A stretch of 64,000 nt of DNA from Arcanobacterium ihumii (GTDB lineage: Bacteria; Actinomycetota; Actinomycetes; Actinomycetales; Actinomycetaceae), in assembly GCF_900604515.1 (NCBI RefSeq), contig NZ_UWOS01000001.1, positions 1 to 64,000 of the forward strand, written 5' to 3'. This document shows positions 29,951 through 39,784 of the stretch, piece by piece (position 1 is the stretch's first letter; every line of letters starts with the position of its first letter). The notes under the pieces were generated by a model. The model saw nothing but the letters and a program-made list of their open reading frames with translations, made no database searches and had not been told where the DNA came from. Both the position numbers and the translations under genes were made by a program.

Positions 29951-30690
29951 GAAATCAGCCTACTTTCCACATAACGAAGTGAGTGAATCTGTTTCTCTAG
30001 ATGCCACTGCAAATAAGCAGCAATAATTGCGCCTGCACTTTTCCTTGTTGGCTCATCAGCCAAGCTCGCTATTTTCCAGTCCCCGGAAATCAATGCACCT
30101 AAAAGCTGCCAGGTTTCCACACTGGGGATAGTACAGCCAGCCGGACGGCAGTCTACGCATACTGCTCCTCCCTGATAGACATTAAGTGCTTCATGTGGTC
30201 CTTCAACCCCGCACTTGGCACATTCGAAAACCGCAAATTCCCAGCCTGAGTACTTCATTGCTCGCAAAATATAGGAGTATAGAATGAGATCAGGGTGGTG
30301 TGCACCGATTGCCATAGCATGCAAGGCTCCGTGTAACAGTACGAATTGCGCAAGATCTGGTTCACCTTCAGTCACAACTAGTTGATCAGCGGTTTCTAAA
30401 AGTGCGCTCGCTGCAGTATAAGCTTCGTAGCGAAGAATAATGGAGCGGTGATAGTCGTGGAGCGTCTCTACTTGGGTGACGACGTCGAGTGTCTTTCCAT
30501 AGTAAAGCTGCACGTCAATATGCGAAAAGGGTTCAAGGCGTGAACCGAATTTTGATTTAGTTTTGCGCACGCCTTTTGCAACACCACGTACTTTCCCGTG
30601 TTCTCGGGAGAACATGGTAATGATTCGATCCGCTTCACCTAAGTCGTGGGTGCGAAGAACGATCGCTTGATCACGATAGGTTTTATTCAT
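29947..30690 (-). CDS. recO: DNA repair protein RecO
   Basis: Mediator that loads RecA onto SSB-coated DNA with RecR. The N-terminal OB fold (YRDQAIVLRTHDLGEADRII, SKFGSRLEPFSHIDVQLYYG) is followed by a helical domain with a zinc site CAKCGVEGPHEAL...CVDC near residues 153-180. 247 aa is usual. Overlap of 4 bp with uppS; 56 bp after leuA. Confidence 0.95.
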   Translation of the reverse strand: MNKTYRDQAIVLRTHDLGEADRIITMFSREHGKVRGVAKGVRKTKSKFGSRLEPFSHIDVQLYYGKTLDVVTQVETLHDYHRSIILRYEAYTAASALLETADQLVVTEGEPDLAQFVLLHGALHAMAIGAHHPDLILYSYILRAMKYSGWEFAVFECAKCGVEGPHEALNVYQGGAVCVDCRPAGCTIPSVETWQLLGALISGDWKIASLADEPTRKSAGAIIAAYLQWHLEKQIHSLRYVESRLIS

Positions 30691-30746
30691 TTTCCTAGAA
30701 TATCGTTATTTGGGTACGAAGACTGAATTTAAAATACCTTGTAACA

Positions 30747-32519
30747 CTACCGCAAGGCACGATTCACCGCTGAAACGATTGCGTTAAAGGAAGCACGAAT
30801 AGTTGAAGGATCGACTCCCACTCCCCACAAAATCTGACCATCAATATTACATTCGACGTATGACGCAGCTTTTGCATCACCACCGGCAGACATTGCATGC
30901 TCGACGTAATCCAAGATTTCGACGTTAACGCCCAGTTGTTCGATCGCTTTCACGAATGCATCAATCGGACCATTTCCATCCGTGATAATCTTTCGGTCTA
31001 CCGCACTGCCGTCTGAAGTCCGTTCCGAAATAGTGACTGTCAAAATCGTATGCGAGCCGTCGTCTTCAGCCGAAACGTTCGTACCACGCAATGCAAAGCG
31101 TCCCCACGGTTGTAGACCTTCAAGCACTGAATATGGAAGAAATTCGTCGGCAAAGATACGCCAAAGTTGATCGGCAGTAATTTCACCACCGTGGCGATCT
31201 GTAAAACGTTGCACGATTCTCGAAAGCTCGATTTGCAAACGACGCGGCAAATCCATGCCAAAGACCGAGGACATCAAGTAAGCGATGCCACCCTTACCAG
31301 ATTGCGAATTAACTCTGACGATGGCTTCGTAGCTTCGACCTACATCTTTCGGATCGATTGGAAGATATGGAACGTCCCAAAAAACTGCATTTTCGTCGCC
31401 ACCTGCAGCTTTAAGTGCCTTAGCGCGCGCAGCAAAACCCTTCTTAATTGCATCCTGGTGAGAGCCTGAGAACGAGGTGTAAACCAAGTCACCACCGTAT
31501 GGAGCACGTGGATGGACTTCCATATTAGTGCAGTGCTCAACTACACGGCGGATTTCATCAATATCTGACAGATCAAGGTGGGGATCCACGCCAGTAGAGA
31601 AAAGATTTAAAGCTACGGTTATAAGGTCTACATTACCGGTTCTCTCACCATGACCGAACAGGCATCCCTCTACTCGGTCTATTCCTGCAAGCATCGCAAG
31701 CTCCGTTGTAGCAACGCCCGTACCACGGTCATTGTGGTTGTGAGCCGAAAGTACAACGAAATCTCTTCTGGAGAGGTTTCTGCTCATCCATTCGATTTGG
31801 TCTGCATAAACATTCGGAGTGCAACGCTCAACTGTGGTCGGAAGGTTCAAAATAATTTCACGATTCTCATCCGGCTGCCATACGTCCATCACAGCTTCAC
31901 AAACTTCAAGTGCGAAGTCGAGTTCAGTGTCGACGAAAATTTCAGGAGAATACTCAAACCCGGCAACAGTTGTATCGCCAAATTTCTTTTCCATGTAGGC
32001 AAGAACTTCCTGCGCACCGGAAATCGCCAGATGTTTCGTCTGCTCACGGTCATTATTGAAGACGACGGTACGAAACGTTGGTGATGTAGCATTGTACAGA
32101 TGTACAGTTGCGCGCGGCAATCCTTCAAGTGCGTCAATCGTACGGTGAATAATCTCTGGTCGTGATTGGGTCAGAACTGAAATTGCAACATCTTCGGGCA
32201 CAGCATCGTCCTGAACAAGCAATCGAACGAAATCCCAATCCGTTTCTGAAGCCGCTGGGAAGCCCACTTCAATTTCTTTAACGCCGATACGAACTAGTAG
32301 GTCGAAAATCTGGCGTTTTTGGTCAGGATTCATTGGCTCGATGAGAGACTGATTTCCATCTCGAAGGTCCGTGGACAACCAACGTGGGGCTTTGACAATT
32401 CGATTGTTTGGCCAAGTCCGGTCCGGTAGCTCAACCGTATTCGTGTCTAAGAAGTGACGATACTTTGAAATTGGCATCGTAGACGGTACTTGGTTATTTC
32501 TAGGTCCTTCAGTTTTCAT
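30747..32519 (-). CDS. leuA: 2-isopropylmalate synthase
   Basis: First committed enzyme of leucine synthesis, condensing acetyl-CoA with 2-oxoisovalerate. RWLSTDLRDGNQSLIEPM holds the catalytic Arg-Asp pair. LSAHNHNDRGTGVATTELAM and GCLFGHGERTGNVDL carry the metal-binding His residues. The C-terminal ~130 residues form the allosteric leucine domain. 590 aa is typical for the actinobacterial type II enzyme. ATG at 32519 follows a good CGGAGGATGAG site. A possible leader peptide and hairpin lie upstream (32565-32648). Confidence 0.96.
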   Translation of the reverse strand: MKTEGPRNNQVPSTMPISKYRHFLDTNTVELPDRTWPNNRIVKAPRWLSTDLRDGNQSLIEPMNPDQKRQIFDLLVRIGVKEIEVGFPAASETDWDFVRLLVQDDAVPEDVAISVLTQSRPEIIHRTIDALEGLPRATVHLYNATSPTFRTVVFNNDREQTKHLAISGAQEVLAYMEKKFGDTTVAGFEYSPEIFVDTELDFALEVCEAVMDVWQPDENREIILNLPTTVERCTPNVYADQIEWMSRNLSRRDFVVLSAHNHNDRGTGVATTELAMLAGIDRVEGCLFGHGERTGNVDLITVALNLFSTGVDPHLDLSDIDEIRRVVEHCTNMEVHPRAPYGGDLVYTSFSGSHQDAIKKGFAARAKALKAAGGDENAVFWDVPYLPIDPKDVGRSYEAIVRVNSQSGKGGIAYLMSSVFGMDLPRRLQIELSRIVQRFTDRHGGEITADQLWRIFADEFLPYSVLEGLQPWGRFALRGTNVSAEDDGSHTILTVTISERTSDGSAVDRKIITDGNGPIDAFVKAIEQLGVNVEILDYVEHAMSAGGDAKAASYVECNIDGQILWGVGVDPSTIRASFNAIVSAVNRALR

Positions 32520-32564
32520 CTCATCCTCCGAGGTATCAATATTGGATTGATCGACGACGAATAC

Positions 32565-32601
32565 CCGCGGAGAGGAGTCAATCTAGCGAATCTCACCGCG
32601 G
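32565..32601 (-). promoter_or_regulatory. Hairpin in the leuA leader (possible attenuator)
   Basis: CCGCGG at 32565-32570 and at 32596-32601, extended by four more positions with one mismatch, gives a ~10-bp stem with a 17-base loop on the leuA leader. The stem overlaps the last codons of the candidate leader peptide. No U-tract follows, so it would work by translation, Rho or an alternative fold rather than as a classic terminator. Confidence 0.35.
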
Positions 32602-32636
32602 CTAATTAGATGAAGGAAGAAGCCTACTGAATTCAT
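32583..32636 (-). CDS. Candidate leuA leader peptide (17 aa)
   Basis: Small frame MNSVGFFLHLISRGEIR, stop at 32583-32585, about 64 bp before leuA. It contains two Leu codons (CTT, CTA), two Phe and two Ile. Its ATG (32634-32636) lies exactly six bases after TAAGAT (32643-32648), matching a leaderless start. The stop codon falls in the loop of the downstream hairpin. Leader peptides before leuA are known in actinobacteria; this one is short on Leu codons, so the call is tentative. Confidence 0.35.
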   Translation of the reverse strand: MNSVGFFLHLISRGEIR

Positions 32637-32642
32637 ATCTTT

Positions 32643-32648
32643 ATCTTA
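32643..32648 (-). promoter_or_regulatory. Possible -10 box for the leuA leader transcript
   Basis: TAAGAT on the minus strand, six bases before the ATG of the candidate leader peptide. Only TTCAAA at a 19-bp spacing serves as a -35. The region between era and here has no other gene. Confidence 0.35.
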
Positions 32649-32791
32649 AGATACCGAATTGAAGAATTTTGAACATTTCGTATCGTGGGATTCTTTGGCT
32701 TTCAGCCCCGTTTCTAAGAGGCTGTGTGAGTTCTAAATGGCTTCGTGAATGATCAAAGCAAAAATTCCCTTAACCAAAGAATCAACAAAAA

Positions 32792-33712
32792 TCAGAATCC
32801 AAGTCTACCCAATAACTTAGGGTTGCGTTGCCAGTCTTTAGCTACTTTGACGCGAATATCGAGGAATACCGGACGCCCAAGCAATCGTTCGATATTATGG
32901 CGAGCTTCTTGACCCACCTTTTTCAATCGTGCACCACCTGTACCGATTACAATTCCTTTTTGGGAATCACGTTCAACGAAGACCGAAGCATGGATCGCTA
33001 AGATCGTTCCCTCTTTACCATTAGACCGTGGACGTTCCTCCATCTCCTCAATTACAACGGCAATTGAGTGTGGCAATTCATGGCGTACGTCAGAAAGGGA
33101 AGCCTCCCTAATCATCTCAGCAATAAGGTCTTCTTCTGATTCGTCCGTCACTGCATCGCGAGGATAGAGAGGAGGCGACGGCGGCATTCGATCTAGCAGT
33201 AACGACGTCAAAAGCTCGACCTGCTTACCTTCAACTGCAGAAACAGGAATAAGTTCGGCGAAGTCGGGATAAAATTCATTGACATCAATTAACTTATTTG
33301 CCATGACCTCACGCGGAACTTTATCACTTTTAGTGATCACGGCAATGATAGGTGCATTAGTTTGCTTCACAAGATTTAGCAGGAACCGATCGCCTGGACC
33401 GATCTTTTCATCAGCTGGAAGGCACAGAGCCACACAGTCAACATCTGCAAGAGATTCATGAACCATATCGTTGAGACGCTCACCTAGCAATGTACGCGGG
33501 CGATGCAATCCAGGAGTATCAACAATAATCAGCTGCCCTGAATCGCGATTCACGATTCCGCGAATTACCCGGCGAGTCGTCTCCGGTTGATTTGCAGTGA
33601 TTGCAATCTTTTGTCCCACAAGCGCATTGGTCAACGTTGATTTCCCAGCATTCGGGCGCCCAACAATGGCGGTGAATCCCGCACGGAAATCTTCTGGCCA
33701 TGAATTATTCAT
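32792..33712 (-). CDS. era: GTPase Era
   Basis: Ribosome-assembly GTPase that binds the 3' end of 16S rRNA. G1 GRPNAGKST (residues ~18-26), G3 DTPG, G4 TKSD and SAVEG are in order. The C-terminal KH domain (VFVERDSQKGIVIGTGGARL) follows from ~225. 306 aa is usual. Overlaps the corC end by 8 bp. Confidence 0.96.
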   Translation of the reverse strand: MNNSWPEDFRAGFTAIVGRPNAGKSTLTNALVGQKIAITANQPETTRRVIRGIVNRDSGQLIIVDTPGLHRPRTLLGERLNDMVHESLADVDCVALCLPADEKIGPGDRFLLNLVKQTNAPIIAVITKSDKVPREVMANKLIDVNEFYPDFAELIPVSAVEGKQVELLTSLLLDRMPPSPPLYPRDAVTDESEEDLIAEMIREASLSDVRHELPHSIAVVIEEMEERPRSNGKEGTILAIHASVFVERDSQKGIVIGTGGARLKKVGQEARHNIERLLGRPVFLDIRVKVAKDWQRNPKLLGRLGF

Positions 33713-34970
33713 TTACATTTTCCTCTGGTGATAAAGAAGCAATCAGCGTCGCAAGTCTCTTACGTCGCCCTTCAAATCTATCTGCCGCCAGTTCCACTCC
33801 TTGAACCCGAGTTCGGGATCCGATGATCGGAACTCGACCCAAAGCTTTGGCGAGCAGTCCCCCGGCAGTATCCACATCGTCGTCTTCAATTGTCAAACCA
33901 AACAGATCGCCGAGGTCGTTAATTGGAAGTCTAGCTGGAACTCTGAACGACCCATCTTCTAGTGGTTCGACCTCTGGATGCGCACGATCGTGTTCGTCAA
34001 CCATCTCACCTACGAGTTCTTCGAGCAGATCTTCGATGGTTACTAGTCCCGCAATTCCACCGTATTCATCGACCACGAGTGCGATGTGAACGTAGTTAGC
34101 TTGCATTTCATGCAAAAGCGCATCAACCATCTTCGTTTCAGGAACAAATACTGGTTCGCGCATTACCTCAGCAGCAGTGATTTCTTGAGGATTTGAGCGA
34201 TGATGAACTCGCCGAATTGCATCCTTCAAATAGAGCACACCACATAAGTCATCAACAGAGTCACCAATAACAGGTACTCGTGAAAAACCAGACCTTGCGA
34301 AAAGAGAAAGTGCTCGGTCAATTGATTCCTCACGCCCAATCGAAATCATATCTGTGCGAGGAACCATCACCTCCCGAACGCGCGTACGTGACAACTCGAA
34401 CACCGAATGTAACAATGAGCGTTCGTCATCTTCAATGGCCTCTGATTCCGAAACTCGCTCAACCATGAGCGCAAGCTGATCCTCGTTTTCCGTCTCTCGC
34501 TCTTCGTCAGCAACTGACTCACGTCGACCAATGAAACGAGCTGTAATCTTGGTCAACGTCCACAAGAGGTAGTTAACACTTTTGATAACAGTCAGTGGAT
34601 GCTTACGGCCCAAAGATCCTGGAAATATCAATGAAACAATCAAAGCTCCGGCCATGATAATGCCCAGAGAACCAAGCAGAAGGAACCAAAAGTTGTCTGT
34701 CGACCGATTCAAGGAAACAGCGGTAGAAATTGCGAAAGTGGCAGCAAAGAAGACGCGTGCGCCGTGTGTAGCCGTAATCGCAGCGATGCGTTCGTCAATA
34801 ATTTGGGCGACGAACCGTCCGCCTTCACCATTCGCCGCCGCTTCTGCGGCTTCTGAACGCGTCAACCGGTTCACCGCAGTTGCGACGACGCCCGTATAGG
34901 ACATCGCGATCAAAGAGAGCATGGATAATACAATCTCCACACTCAACGGAATAGAGGCCAAACTACTCAA
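33705..34970 (-). CDS. CNNM/CorC-HlyC family transporter-associated protein
   Basis: 421 aa. An N-terminal DUF21/CNNM membrane domain with about four helices (residues ~1-150) is followed by two CBS domains (~195-320: MVPRTDMISIGREESIDRAL, LVVDEYGGIAGLVTIEDLLEE). The C-terminal CorC_HlyC domain begins around 335. Likely function is Mg2+ or Co2+ efflux or its regulation. The position between ybeY and era is conserved in actinobacteria. 13 bp separate it from ybeY. Confidence 0.9.
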   Translation of the reverse strand: MSSLASIPLSVEIVLSMLSLIAMSYTGVVATAVNRLTRSEAAEAAANGEGGRFVAQIIDERIAAITATHGARVFFAATFAISTAVSLNRSTDNFWFLLLGSLGIIMAGALIVSLIFPGSLGRKHPLTVIKSVNYLLWTLTKITARFIGRRESVADEERETENEDQLALMVERVSESEAIEDDERSLLHSVFELSRTRVREVMVPRTDMISIGREESIDRALSLFARSGFSRVPVIGDSVDDLCGVLYLKDAIRRVHHRSNPQEITAAEVMREPVFVPETKMVDALLHEMQANYVHIALVVDEYGGIAGLVTIEDLLEELVGEMVDEHDRAHPEVEPLEDGSFRVPARLPINDLGDLFGLTIEDDDVDTAGGLLAKALGRVPIIGSRTRVQGVELAADRFEGRRKRLATLIASLSPEENVNE

Positions 34971-34983
34971 TTAATCTTCACAC

Positions 34984-35505
34984 CTAGTCAATCGTTGGAG
35001 CGATATCGTCAATATCCCCAAAATCACGAATTGGATCATTTGGGTTTTGAGGCTTTCGTGCCAAGAAGGTCAACAAAAGACGTCGTTGAAGCTCGAACAT
35101 TTCTTTTCGATCTTCTTCCAACTCATGATCGTATCCCAACAAATGTAAGATTCCGTGGGTGGTAAGCAACAAGATTTCTTCCATCGTGGCGTGCCCAGAT
35201 TTTCGGGCTTGCCGAGCGGCTACCTGTGGGCAGATCGCAATATCACCAAGGATACCTTCAATGGCTTCCTGACCGGGAGGAGTCGGACGAAGTTCGTCCA
35301 TTGGGAAGGACATCACATCAGTAGGTCCTTCGAGATCCATCCATTCAATATGAAGTTGAGCCATTGCTTCTTCGTCGAGTAAAACGATATTGAGATCGGC
35401 TTGAGGGTGAACTCTCATCTCATCGAATACCCAAGCTCCCAGCTCTGAAATTTCAGCGAGATTTGCAGCAGGTGAAAACGATGACTCGTCATTTACTTCA
35501 ATCAT
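34984..35505 (-). CDS. ybeY: Endoribonuclease YbeY
   Basis: Zinc RNase for 16S rRNA 3' maturation and 70S quality control. The signature [20 protein letters not shown] (residues ~120-139) has the three zinc-binding His. [12 protein letters not shown] is the second conserved block. 173 aa; the C-terminal tail past ~155 is slightly longer than usual. Overlaps phoH by 4 bp. Confidence 0.95.
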   Translation of the reverse strand: MIEVNDESSFSPAANLAEISELGAWVFDEMRVHPQADLNIVLLDEEAMAQLHIEWMDLEGPTDVMSFPMDELRPTPPGQEAIEGILGDIAICPQVAARQARKSGHATMEEILLLTTHGILHLLGYDHELEEDRKEMFELQRRLLLTFLARKPQNPNDPIRDFGDIDDIAPTID

Positions 35506-36479
35506 TTTTCATCATTCCATCGTGCGTAGGCATCAATAATATCGGCAACCAGTCTGTGCCGCACAACGTCAGCTGAACCAAGTTCAGCAAATTTAATTCC
35601 ATCGACTTCACGCAAAATACGCCGAACTAATAGCAAGCCCGATTGCACTTTTCCAGGTAGATCAATCTGAGTAATATCCCCCGTAACCACCATCTTTGAC
35701 CCAAAGCCTAGTCGAGTTAAAAACATCTTCATCTGTTCGGGAGTGCTGTTCTGCGCCTCGTCCAAAATAATGAATGCATCGTTAAGCGTTCTTCCACGCA
35801 TATATGCCAAGGGCGCAACTTCGATCGTCCCAGCTGCCATAAGCTTTGGAATCGCATCGGGATCAACCATGTCATGTAAGGCGTCGTAAAGCGGGCGCAC
35901 GTAAGGGTCGATTTTATCGTTGAGAGAACCGGGTAAAAAACCGAGAGACTCCCCTGCCTCAACCGCAGGACGAGTGAGAATAATACGCGAAACCTCTTTT
36001 CGTTGCAGCGCAACCACCGCTTTGGCCATTGCCAAATAAGTTTTTCCGGTTCCCGCAGGACCAATTCCGAAAATAACCGTATTTTCATCGATAGCATCAA
36101 CATATGCTTTTTGCCCAAGCGTTTTCGGCCGAATGGTTTTTCCTCGAGTGGTGAGGATATCAGCATTTAGCAACTCAGTCGGCCGTGCCAAACCAGCTTT
36201 AGTCATCGAAATTGCTCGCTCAACTGCATCTACACTGAGGTGTTCCCCAAGTGAAACCACTGCAATGAGTTCCGATAAAAGTTCAACGGCTACACCAACG
36301 TCACTTTCGCTTCCAGAAACTGAAATCCCGTGCCCACGAACATGAAGCACCACCGGAGCAAGACCTTTTTCAAGAGCTCGCAATACCCCATCGTTATGCC
36401 CGAGTAAATTAATCATCGGGATTCTGTCAGGAACCGTTATCGTCCTCTGCACACTTGCATCATTCGCATCATTCGTCAT
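35502..36479 (-). CDS. PhoH-family ATPase
   Basis: Cytosolic P-loop ATPase. Walker A GPAGTGKT lies near residues 142-149 and Walker [10 protein letters not shown] near 214-222. An N-terminal domain of about 115 residues precedes it. [11 protein letters not shown] and [20 protein letters not shown] are typical. Role is probably in RNA metabolism because of the tie to ybeY and era. 325 aa. Confidence 0.93.
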   Translation of the reverse strand: MTNDANDASVQRTITVPDRIPMINLLGHNDGVLRALEKGLAPVVLHVRGHGISVSGSESDVGVAVELLSELIAVVSLGEHLSVDAVERAISMTKAGLARPTELLNADILTTRGKTIRPKTLGQKAYVDAIDENTVIFGIGPAGTGKTYLAMAKAVVALQRKEVSRIILTRPAVEAGESLGFLPGSLNDKIDPYVRPLYDALHDMVDPDAIPKLMAAGTIEVAPLAYMRGRTLNDAFIILDEAQNSTPEQMKMFLTRLGFGSKMVVTGDITQIDLPGKVQSGLLLVRRILREVDGIKFAELGSADVVRHRLVADIIDAYARWNDEK

Positions 36480-36531
36480 CGCTTTAATTCTACCTTATTC
36501 GCGACTATTCAAGTCCATACAAATATTGCAT

Positions 36532-37368
36532 TCACTCGCCGAGTGCCCTAAGAACCGCTATCGCCCAGGCGCCGGCTGTTGCCGAACGTAGCACGTGCTT
36601 ACCTAGCAACACCGGAATCGCTCCAGATGCGCGAAAATCAGAGATTTCTTCATCGGTGATACCACCTTCCGGTCCCACGATACAAACGACAGATTGTTTA
36701 TCACTTCGTCCATCCGAGGTCGACATGCGATCGGAACAAGCATCAGTATCGACGACGTCGTTGCGCCCTGATTCGATTCCAAATAAGCCCTGGTGTTTCG
36801 CCTCGGTTGTCAACGTTTGTGTTGCCTGTTCATGACACACGAAAACAACACTCCCCGACTCAACCCACTGTTGAATCTTTCGACTTAATTCGCGGCTTTT
36901 GATGACGCCTTCAATTTTCGGAACGAAAGATCTGCGTGACTGTTTCGCAGCCGTGTCAGCGGTTAGTTGCCATTTAGTTCGCCCCTTTTCCGCTTTGGCA
37001 GGCTGAGACCAAGACACAATTGCCCGCTGAGATTCCCATGGAATTACTGTATCCACTCCAAATTCAGTGGACGTTTCTACTGCTTGCTCATCTCTACCGC
37101 CCTTTGCCAATGCCTGCACCAAGGTAATTTCGAGCTTCGATCTGTCTTCACGACGTACCGCCGTAACTACACCACTTAGAGTGGTTTTTGCCGTAGCAGT
37201 TACCTCGATAGTAACGCGTAAACCTTTTCCGTCAACGACGTCAATTTGTTCACCAACCGTCGTTCTACGTACTGTCACGGCATGACGGGCTTCATCACCA
37301 CAAAGAGTGACAACATCGCCTTGCTTTGGTTCACGCAAGTCACGGTCTACATAAACGGGTAGCGTCAC
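36532..37368 (-). CDS. rsmE: 16S rRNA (uracil1498-N3)-methyltransferase
   Basis: SPOUT methyltransferase for m3U1498 in 16S rRNA. An N-terminal PUA-like domain (HAVTVRRTTVGEQIDVVDG) is followed by the knot, IVGPEGGITDEEI and LGKHVLRSATAG. About 30 extra residues, rich in Asp and Ser (NDVVDTDACSDRMSTSDGRS), sit just before IVGPEGG and explain the 278-aa length. It begins 11 bp after dnaJ. Confidence 0.92.
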   Translation of the reverse strand: MTLPVYVDRDLREPKQGDVVTLCGDEARHAVTVRRTTVGEQIDVVDGKGLRVTIEVTATAKTTLSGVVTAVRREDRSKLEITLVQALAKGGRDEQAVETSTEFGVDTVIPWESQRAIVSWSQPAKAEKGRTKWQLTADTAAKQSRRSFVPKIEGVIKSRELSRKIQQWVESGSVVFVCHEQATQTLTTEAKHQGLFGIESGRNDVVDTDACSDRMSTSDGRSDKQSVVCIVGPEGGITDEEISDFRASGAIPVLLGKHVLRSATAGAWAIAVLRALGE

Positions 37369-37379
37369 AATTTTCCGCC

Positions 37380-38495
37380 TTATAATCCTTTGATTTTATC
37401 TTTGAGGCGCGAAAAAACAGATCCGGATTCCGCAACCATCTTCGCAGATGGGGTTTCTTCGTTGCGTAGTTTAGCTAGCTCTTCAACCAAGGTACGCTGT
37501 GCATCATCGAGCTTCGTTGGCGTCTTTACCTGGACTGTTACGTGCAAGTCTCCTCTACCACGGCGGTGGAGTCTACCTACGCCCATACCTTCGAGGTTAA
37601 CGACGGTTCCAGACTGAGTTCCAGGACCAACATGAATTGATTGTGCGCCGTCGAAAGTATCAATGTTTACGTCCGCACCAAGAATCGCGGCAGTCATCGG
37701 AACTTCAAGCATTGCTTCCAGGTTATCTCCATGCCTAGAGAAAACAGGATCTTTTTCGACGTAGACTTCGGCAAATAGGTCTCCAGGCATTCCTCCGAAT
37801 ATACCTGCATCACCCTGACCGGCGAGCCGAATCCGCATACCTTCTTCGACTCCGGCAGGAACCTTAACGGTAACCGACTTCTTCGACCGAACACGCCCTT
37901 CGCCCGAGCACTCTCCACATGGAGTCACTATTTGTGTTCCGTAACCTTGGCACGCACCGCACGTAGTAGTAGTCATCATCTGACCAAACAAAGAATTCGT
38001 TACGCGCTGTACAGTGCCCGATCCACCACACTGCACACAGGTAACGGGTTCGGTTCCCGGTGCAGTCATCATACCGTTACACTCTGGGCACTCAGCAGCG
38101 ATGTCGATTGTTATTGGTTTATCGACGCCAAATACGACGTCTTGCAAAGAAAGCTCTAAATGTACGAGGGAGTCGCCACCGCGCTGTGCACGCGACACTG
38201 GACCACGTTGGGCTGAGCCACCCCCGAAGAATGAAGAAAAGATGTCTTCGAATCCAAAGCCACCTGTTGGAGCACCGCCACCACGCAGGGCATCTTCACC
38301 GCCTATATCGTACATACGGCGTTTTTCTTCATTAGAAAGAACATCGTAAGCGTTGGTTACTTCCTTAAACTGCTCGGCACCGTCCGGACCTGCAACGTCC
38401 GGATGTAACTTTCGAGCAAGTTTCCGATATGCCTTTTTAATTTCGTCTTGAGACGCATTCCTAGACACACCTAAGGTCTCGTAGTAGTCAGCCAC
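37380..38495 (-). CDS. dnaJ: Chaperone DnaJ (DnaJ2)
   Basis: Hsp40 co-chaperone for DnaK. J domain at residues 1-65 with HPD in [11 protein letters not shown]-rich linker follows to ~110. Four zinc-site repeats lie between ~135 and 205: [24 protein letters not shown] and CGECSGEG; the first departs from CxxCxGxG. The C-terminal substrate-binding domains come next. 371 aa. It follows hrcA by 82 bp, the arrangement of the second actinobacterial dnaJ, controlled by HrcA through the CIRCE at 39672-39698. Confidence 0.95.
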   Translation of the reverse strand: MADYYETLGVSRNASQDEIKKAYRKLARKLHPDVAGPDGAEQFKEVTNAYDVLSNEEKRRMYDIGGEDALRGGGAPTGGFGFEDIFSSFFGGGSAQRGPVSRAQRGGDSLVHLELSLQDVVFGVDKPITIDIAAECPECNGMMTAPGTEPVTCVQCGGSGTVQRVTNSLFGQMMTTTTCGACQGYGTQIVTPCGECSGEGRVRSKKSVTVKVPAGVEEGMRIRLAGQGDAGIFGGMPGDLFAEVYVEKDPVFSRHGDNLEAMLEVPMTAAILGADVNIDTFDGAQSIHVGPGTQSGTVVNLEGMGVGRLHRRGRGDLHVTVQVKTPTKLDDAQRTLVEELAKLRNEETPSAKMVAESGSVFSRLKDKIKGL

Positions 38496-38577
38496 TGATT
38501 ATTTTACCTATCTTTTCTTTATTTCTTCGTTTCCGAGAGTTTAAGCCATTTTAGTAAAAGTCGATGAAATCTCACCG

Positions 38578-39600
38578 TTAATTTAAACGCAAAATCTCGG
38601 ACAAATAATTCGCAATCGCATGGACGCTCGAAATCGCACCGCGGTAGTCCATTCGAGTCGGTCCAATGATTCCCAGGTTCGCGATTGTTTGATCCGAACT
38701 ATTGCCGTATCCAGACGAAATAACTGACGTCTCCGATAATTCTTTTGCATCAATTTCATGGCCAATTCGTACATGCAGTCCTTCTCCTTGGCTAGCAAGC
38801 AGTTTCATTAGCACAACCTGCTCTTCAAGAACATCAAGAATTGGAGCAATTGAGTGGTGAAACTCAACGTTGTATCGGCTCAAGTTACCTGTTCCAGCTA
38901 CAACTACGCGTTCTTCGACTTCGTTTAGAAGTGTTTGGCGTACCAGCTGCGTGATCTTACGGGTAACTTCACGCAGGCGATCTGGGGAATCATCCAGTAA
39001 GCGGTCCGACACTTTGCCTAGGCCATCCAGTTGCAGACCAGTGAGATGCTCATTGACTGCACCCCGAATCGCCTCCAAATCAGCATCCGAAACACTAGAA
39101 TCCGTTTCGAAAGTTCTTTGTTCAACGCGTCCCGCATCGGTAATCATCACGATTAAAATCATTCGTTTAGATAAAGCGATCAACTCTACATGACGCAATG
39201 CAGTACGGCGCAACGACGGATATTGTACAACCGCAACCTGTTGGGTGATCTGCGCCAATAAACGGACAGCTCGATCCAATACATCGTCGAGGTCGACTGC
39301 TCCTTGAAGCATTCGTTCAATCGCACGTCGTTCCCCAAGCGATAGCGGTTTAATGTCCGCCAAGGAGTCAACGAAAACCCGGTAACCGGCGTCGGTAGGG
39401 ATTCGACCCGCAGATGTATACGGTTGGACGATCAGTCCTGCTTCTTCTAATTGCGCCATATCGTTACGAATAGTAGCGGGCGAAACAGTTAAACCATGCC
39501 GCTCTACTACCGCTTTCGACCCAACCGGTTCGCGGGTGGCTACGTAGTCTTCGACAATTGCATTTAAAACGATTCGTCGTCGTTCTTCTGGCGAAGCCAT
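38578..39600 (-). CDS. hrcA: Heat-inducible transcription repressor HrcA
   Basis: Represses class I heat-shock genes by binding CIRCE. Residues 1-75 form the winged helix (RRRIVLNAIVEDYVATREPV, VSPATIRNDMAQLEEAGLI). GRIPTDAGYRVFVDSL is a diagnostic block. The C-terminus (IGPTRMDYRGAISSVHAIAN) is also typical. The ATG at 39600 follows GAGAGGGG; the frame extends 26 codons upstream, toward CIRCE, without similarity. 340 aa. Confidence 0.96.
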   Translation of the reverse strand: MASPEERRRIVLNAIVEDYVATREPVGSKAVVERHGLTVSPATIRNDMAQLEEAGLIVQPYTSAGRIPTDAGYRVFVDSLADIKPLSLGERRAIERMLQGAVDLDDVLDRAVRLLAQITQQVAVVQYPSLRRTALRHVELIALSKRMILIVMITDAGRVEQRTFETDSSVSDADLEAIRGAVNEHLTGLQLDGLGKVSDRLLDDSPDRLREVTRKITQLVRQTLLNEVEERVVVAGTGNLSRYNVEFHHSIAPILDVLEEQVVLMKLLASQGEGLHVRIGHEIDAKELSETSVISSGYGNSSDQTIANLGIIGPTRMDYRGAISSVHAIANYLSEILRLN

Positions 39601-39671
39601 CGACCCACCCCTCTCTCGATCCAAGCCATGGTTTTCTATCCCACACCAATATAACCGGCGTCGTAGAACAT

Positions 39672-39698
39672 ATGGCACTCCATATCACCGAGTGCCAA
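39672..39698. promoter_or_regulatory. CIRCE operator
   Basis: Inverted repeat ATGGCACTC (39672-39680), nine bases, GAGTGCCAA (39690-39698); one outer position is mismatched. The consensus is TTAGCACTC-N9-GAGTGCTAA, and the GGCACTC variant is a small deviation. On the minus strand a -10 box TAGAAT (39698-39703) overlaps its edge, so HrcA binding would block transcription of hrcA-dnaJ. Confidence 0.85.
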
Positions 39699-39772
39699 TT
39701 CTACGCTTTTCTAGACCTAACACGCATCTAGACAGAGTCCGATTGGTCACCCATTTTTAAGCTGTCATGACT

Positions 39773-39778
39773 TAACCT
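39773..39778 (+). promoter_or_regulatory. -10 box TAACCT, probably giving a leaderless DUF3097 mRNA
   Basis: TAACCT is followed by six bases (AGTCTG) and then the GTG at 39785. There is no ribosome-binding sequence. The -35 region has no clear match. Confidence 0.45.
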
Positions 39779-39784
39779 AGTCTG

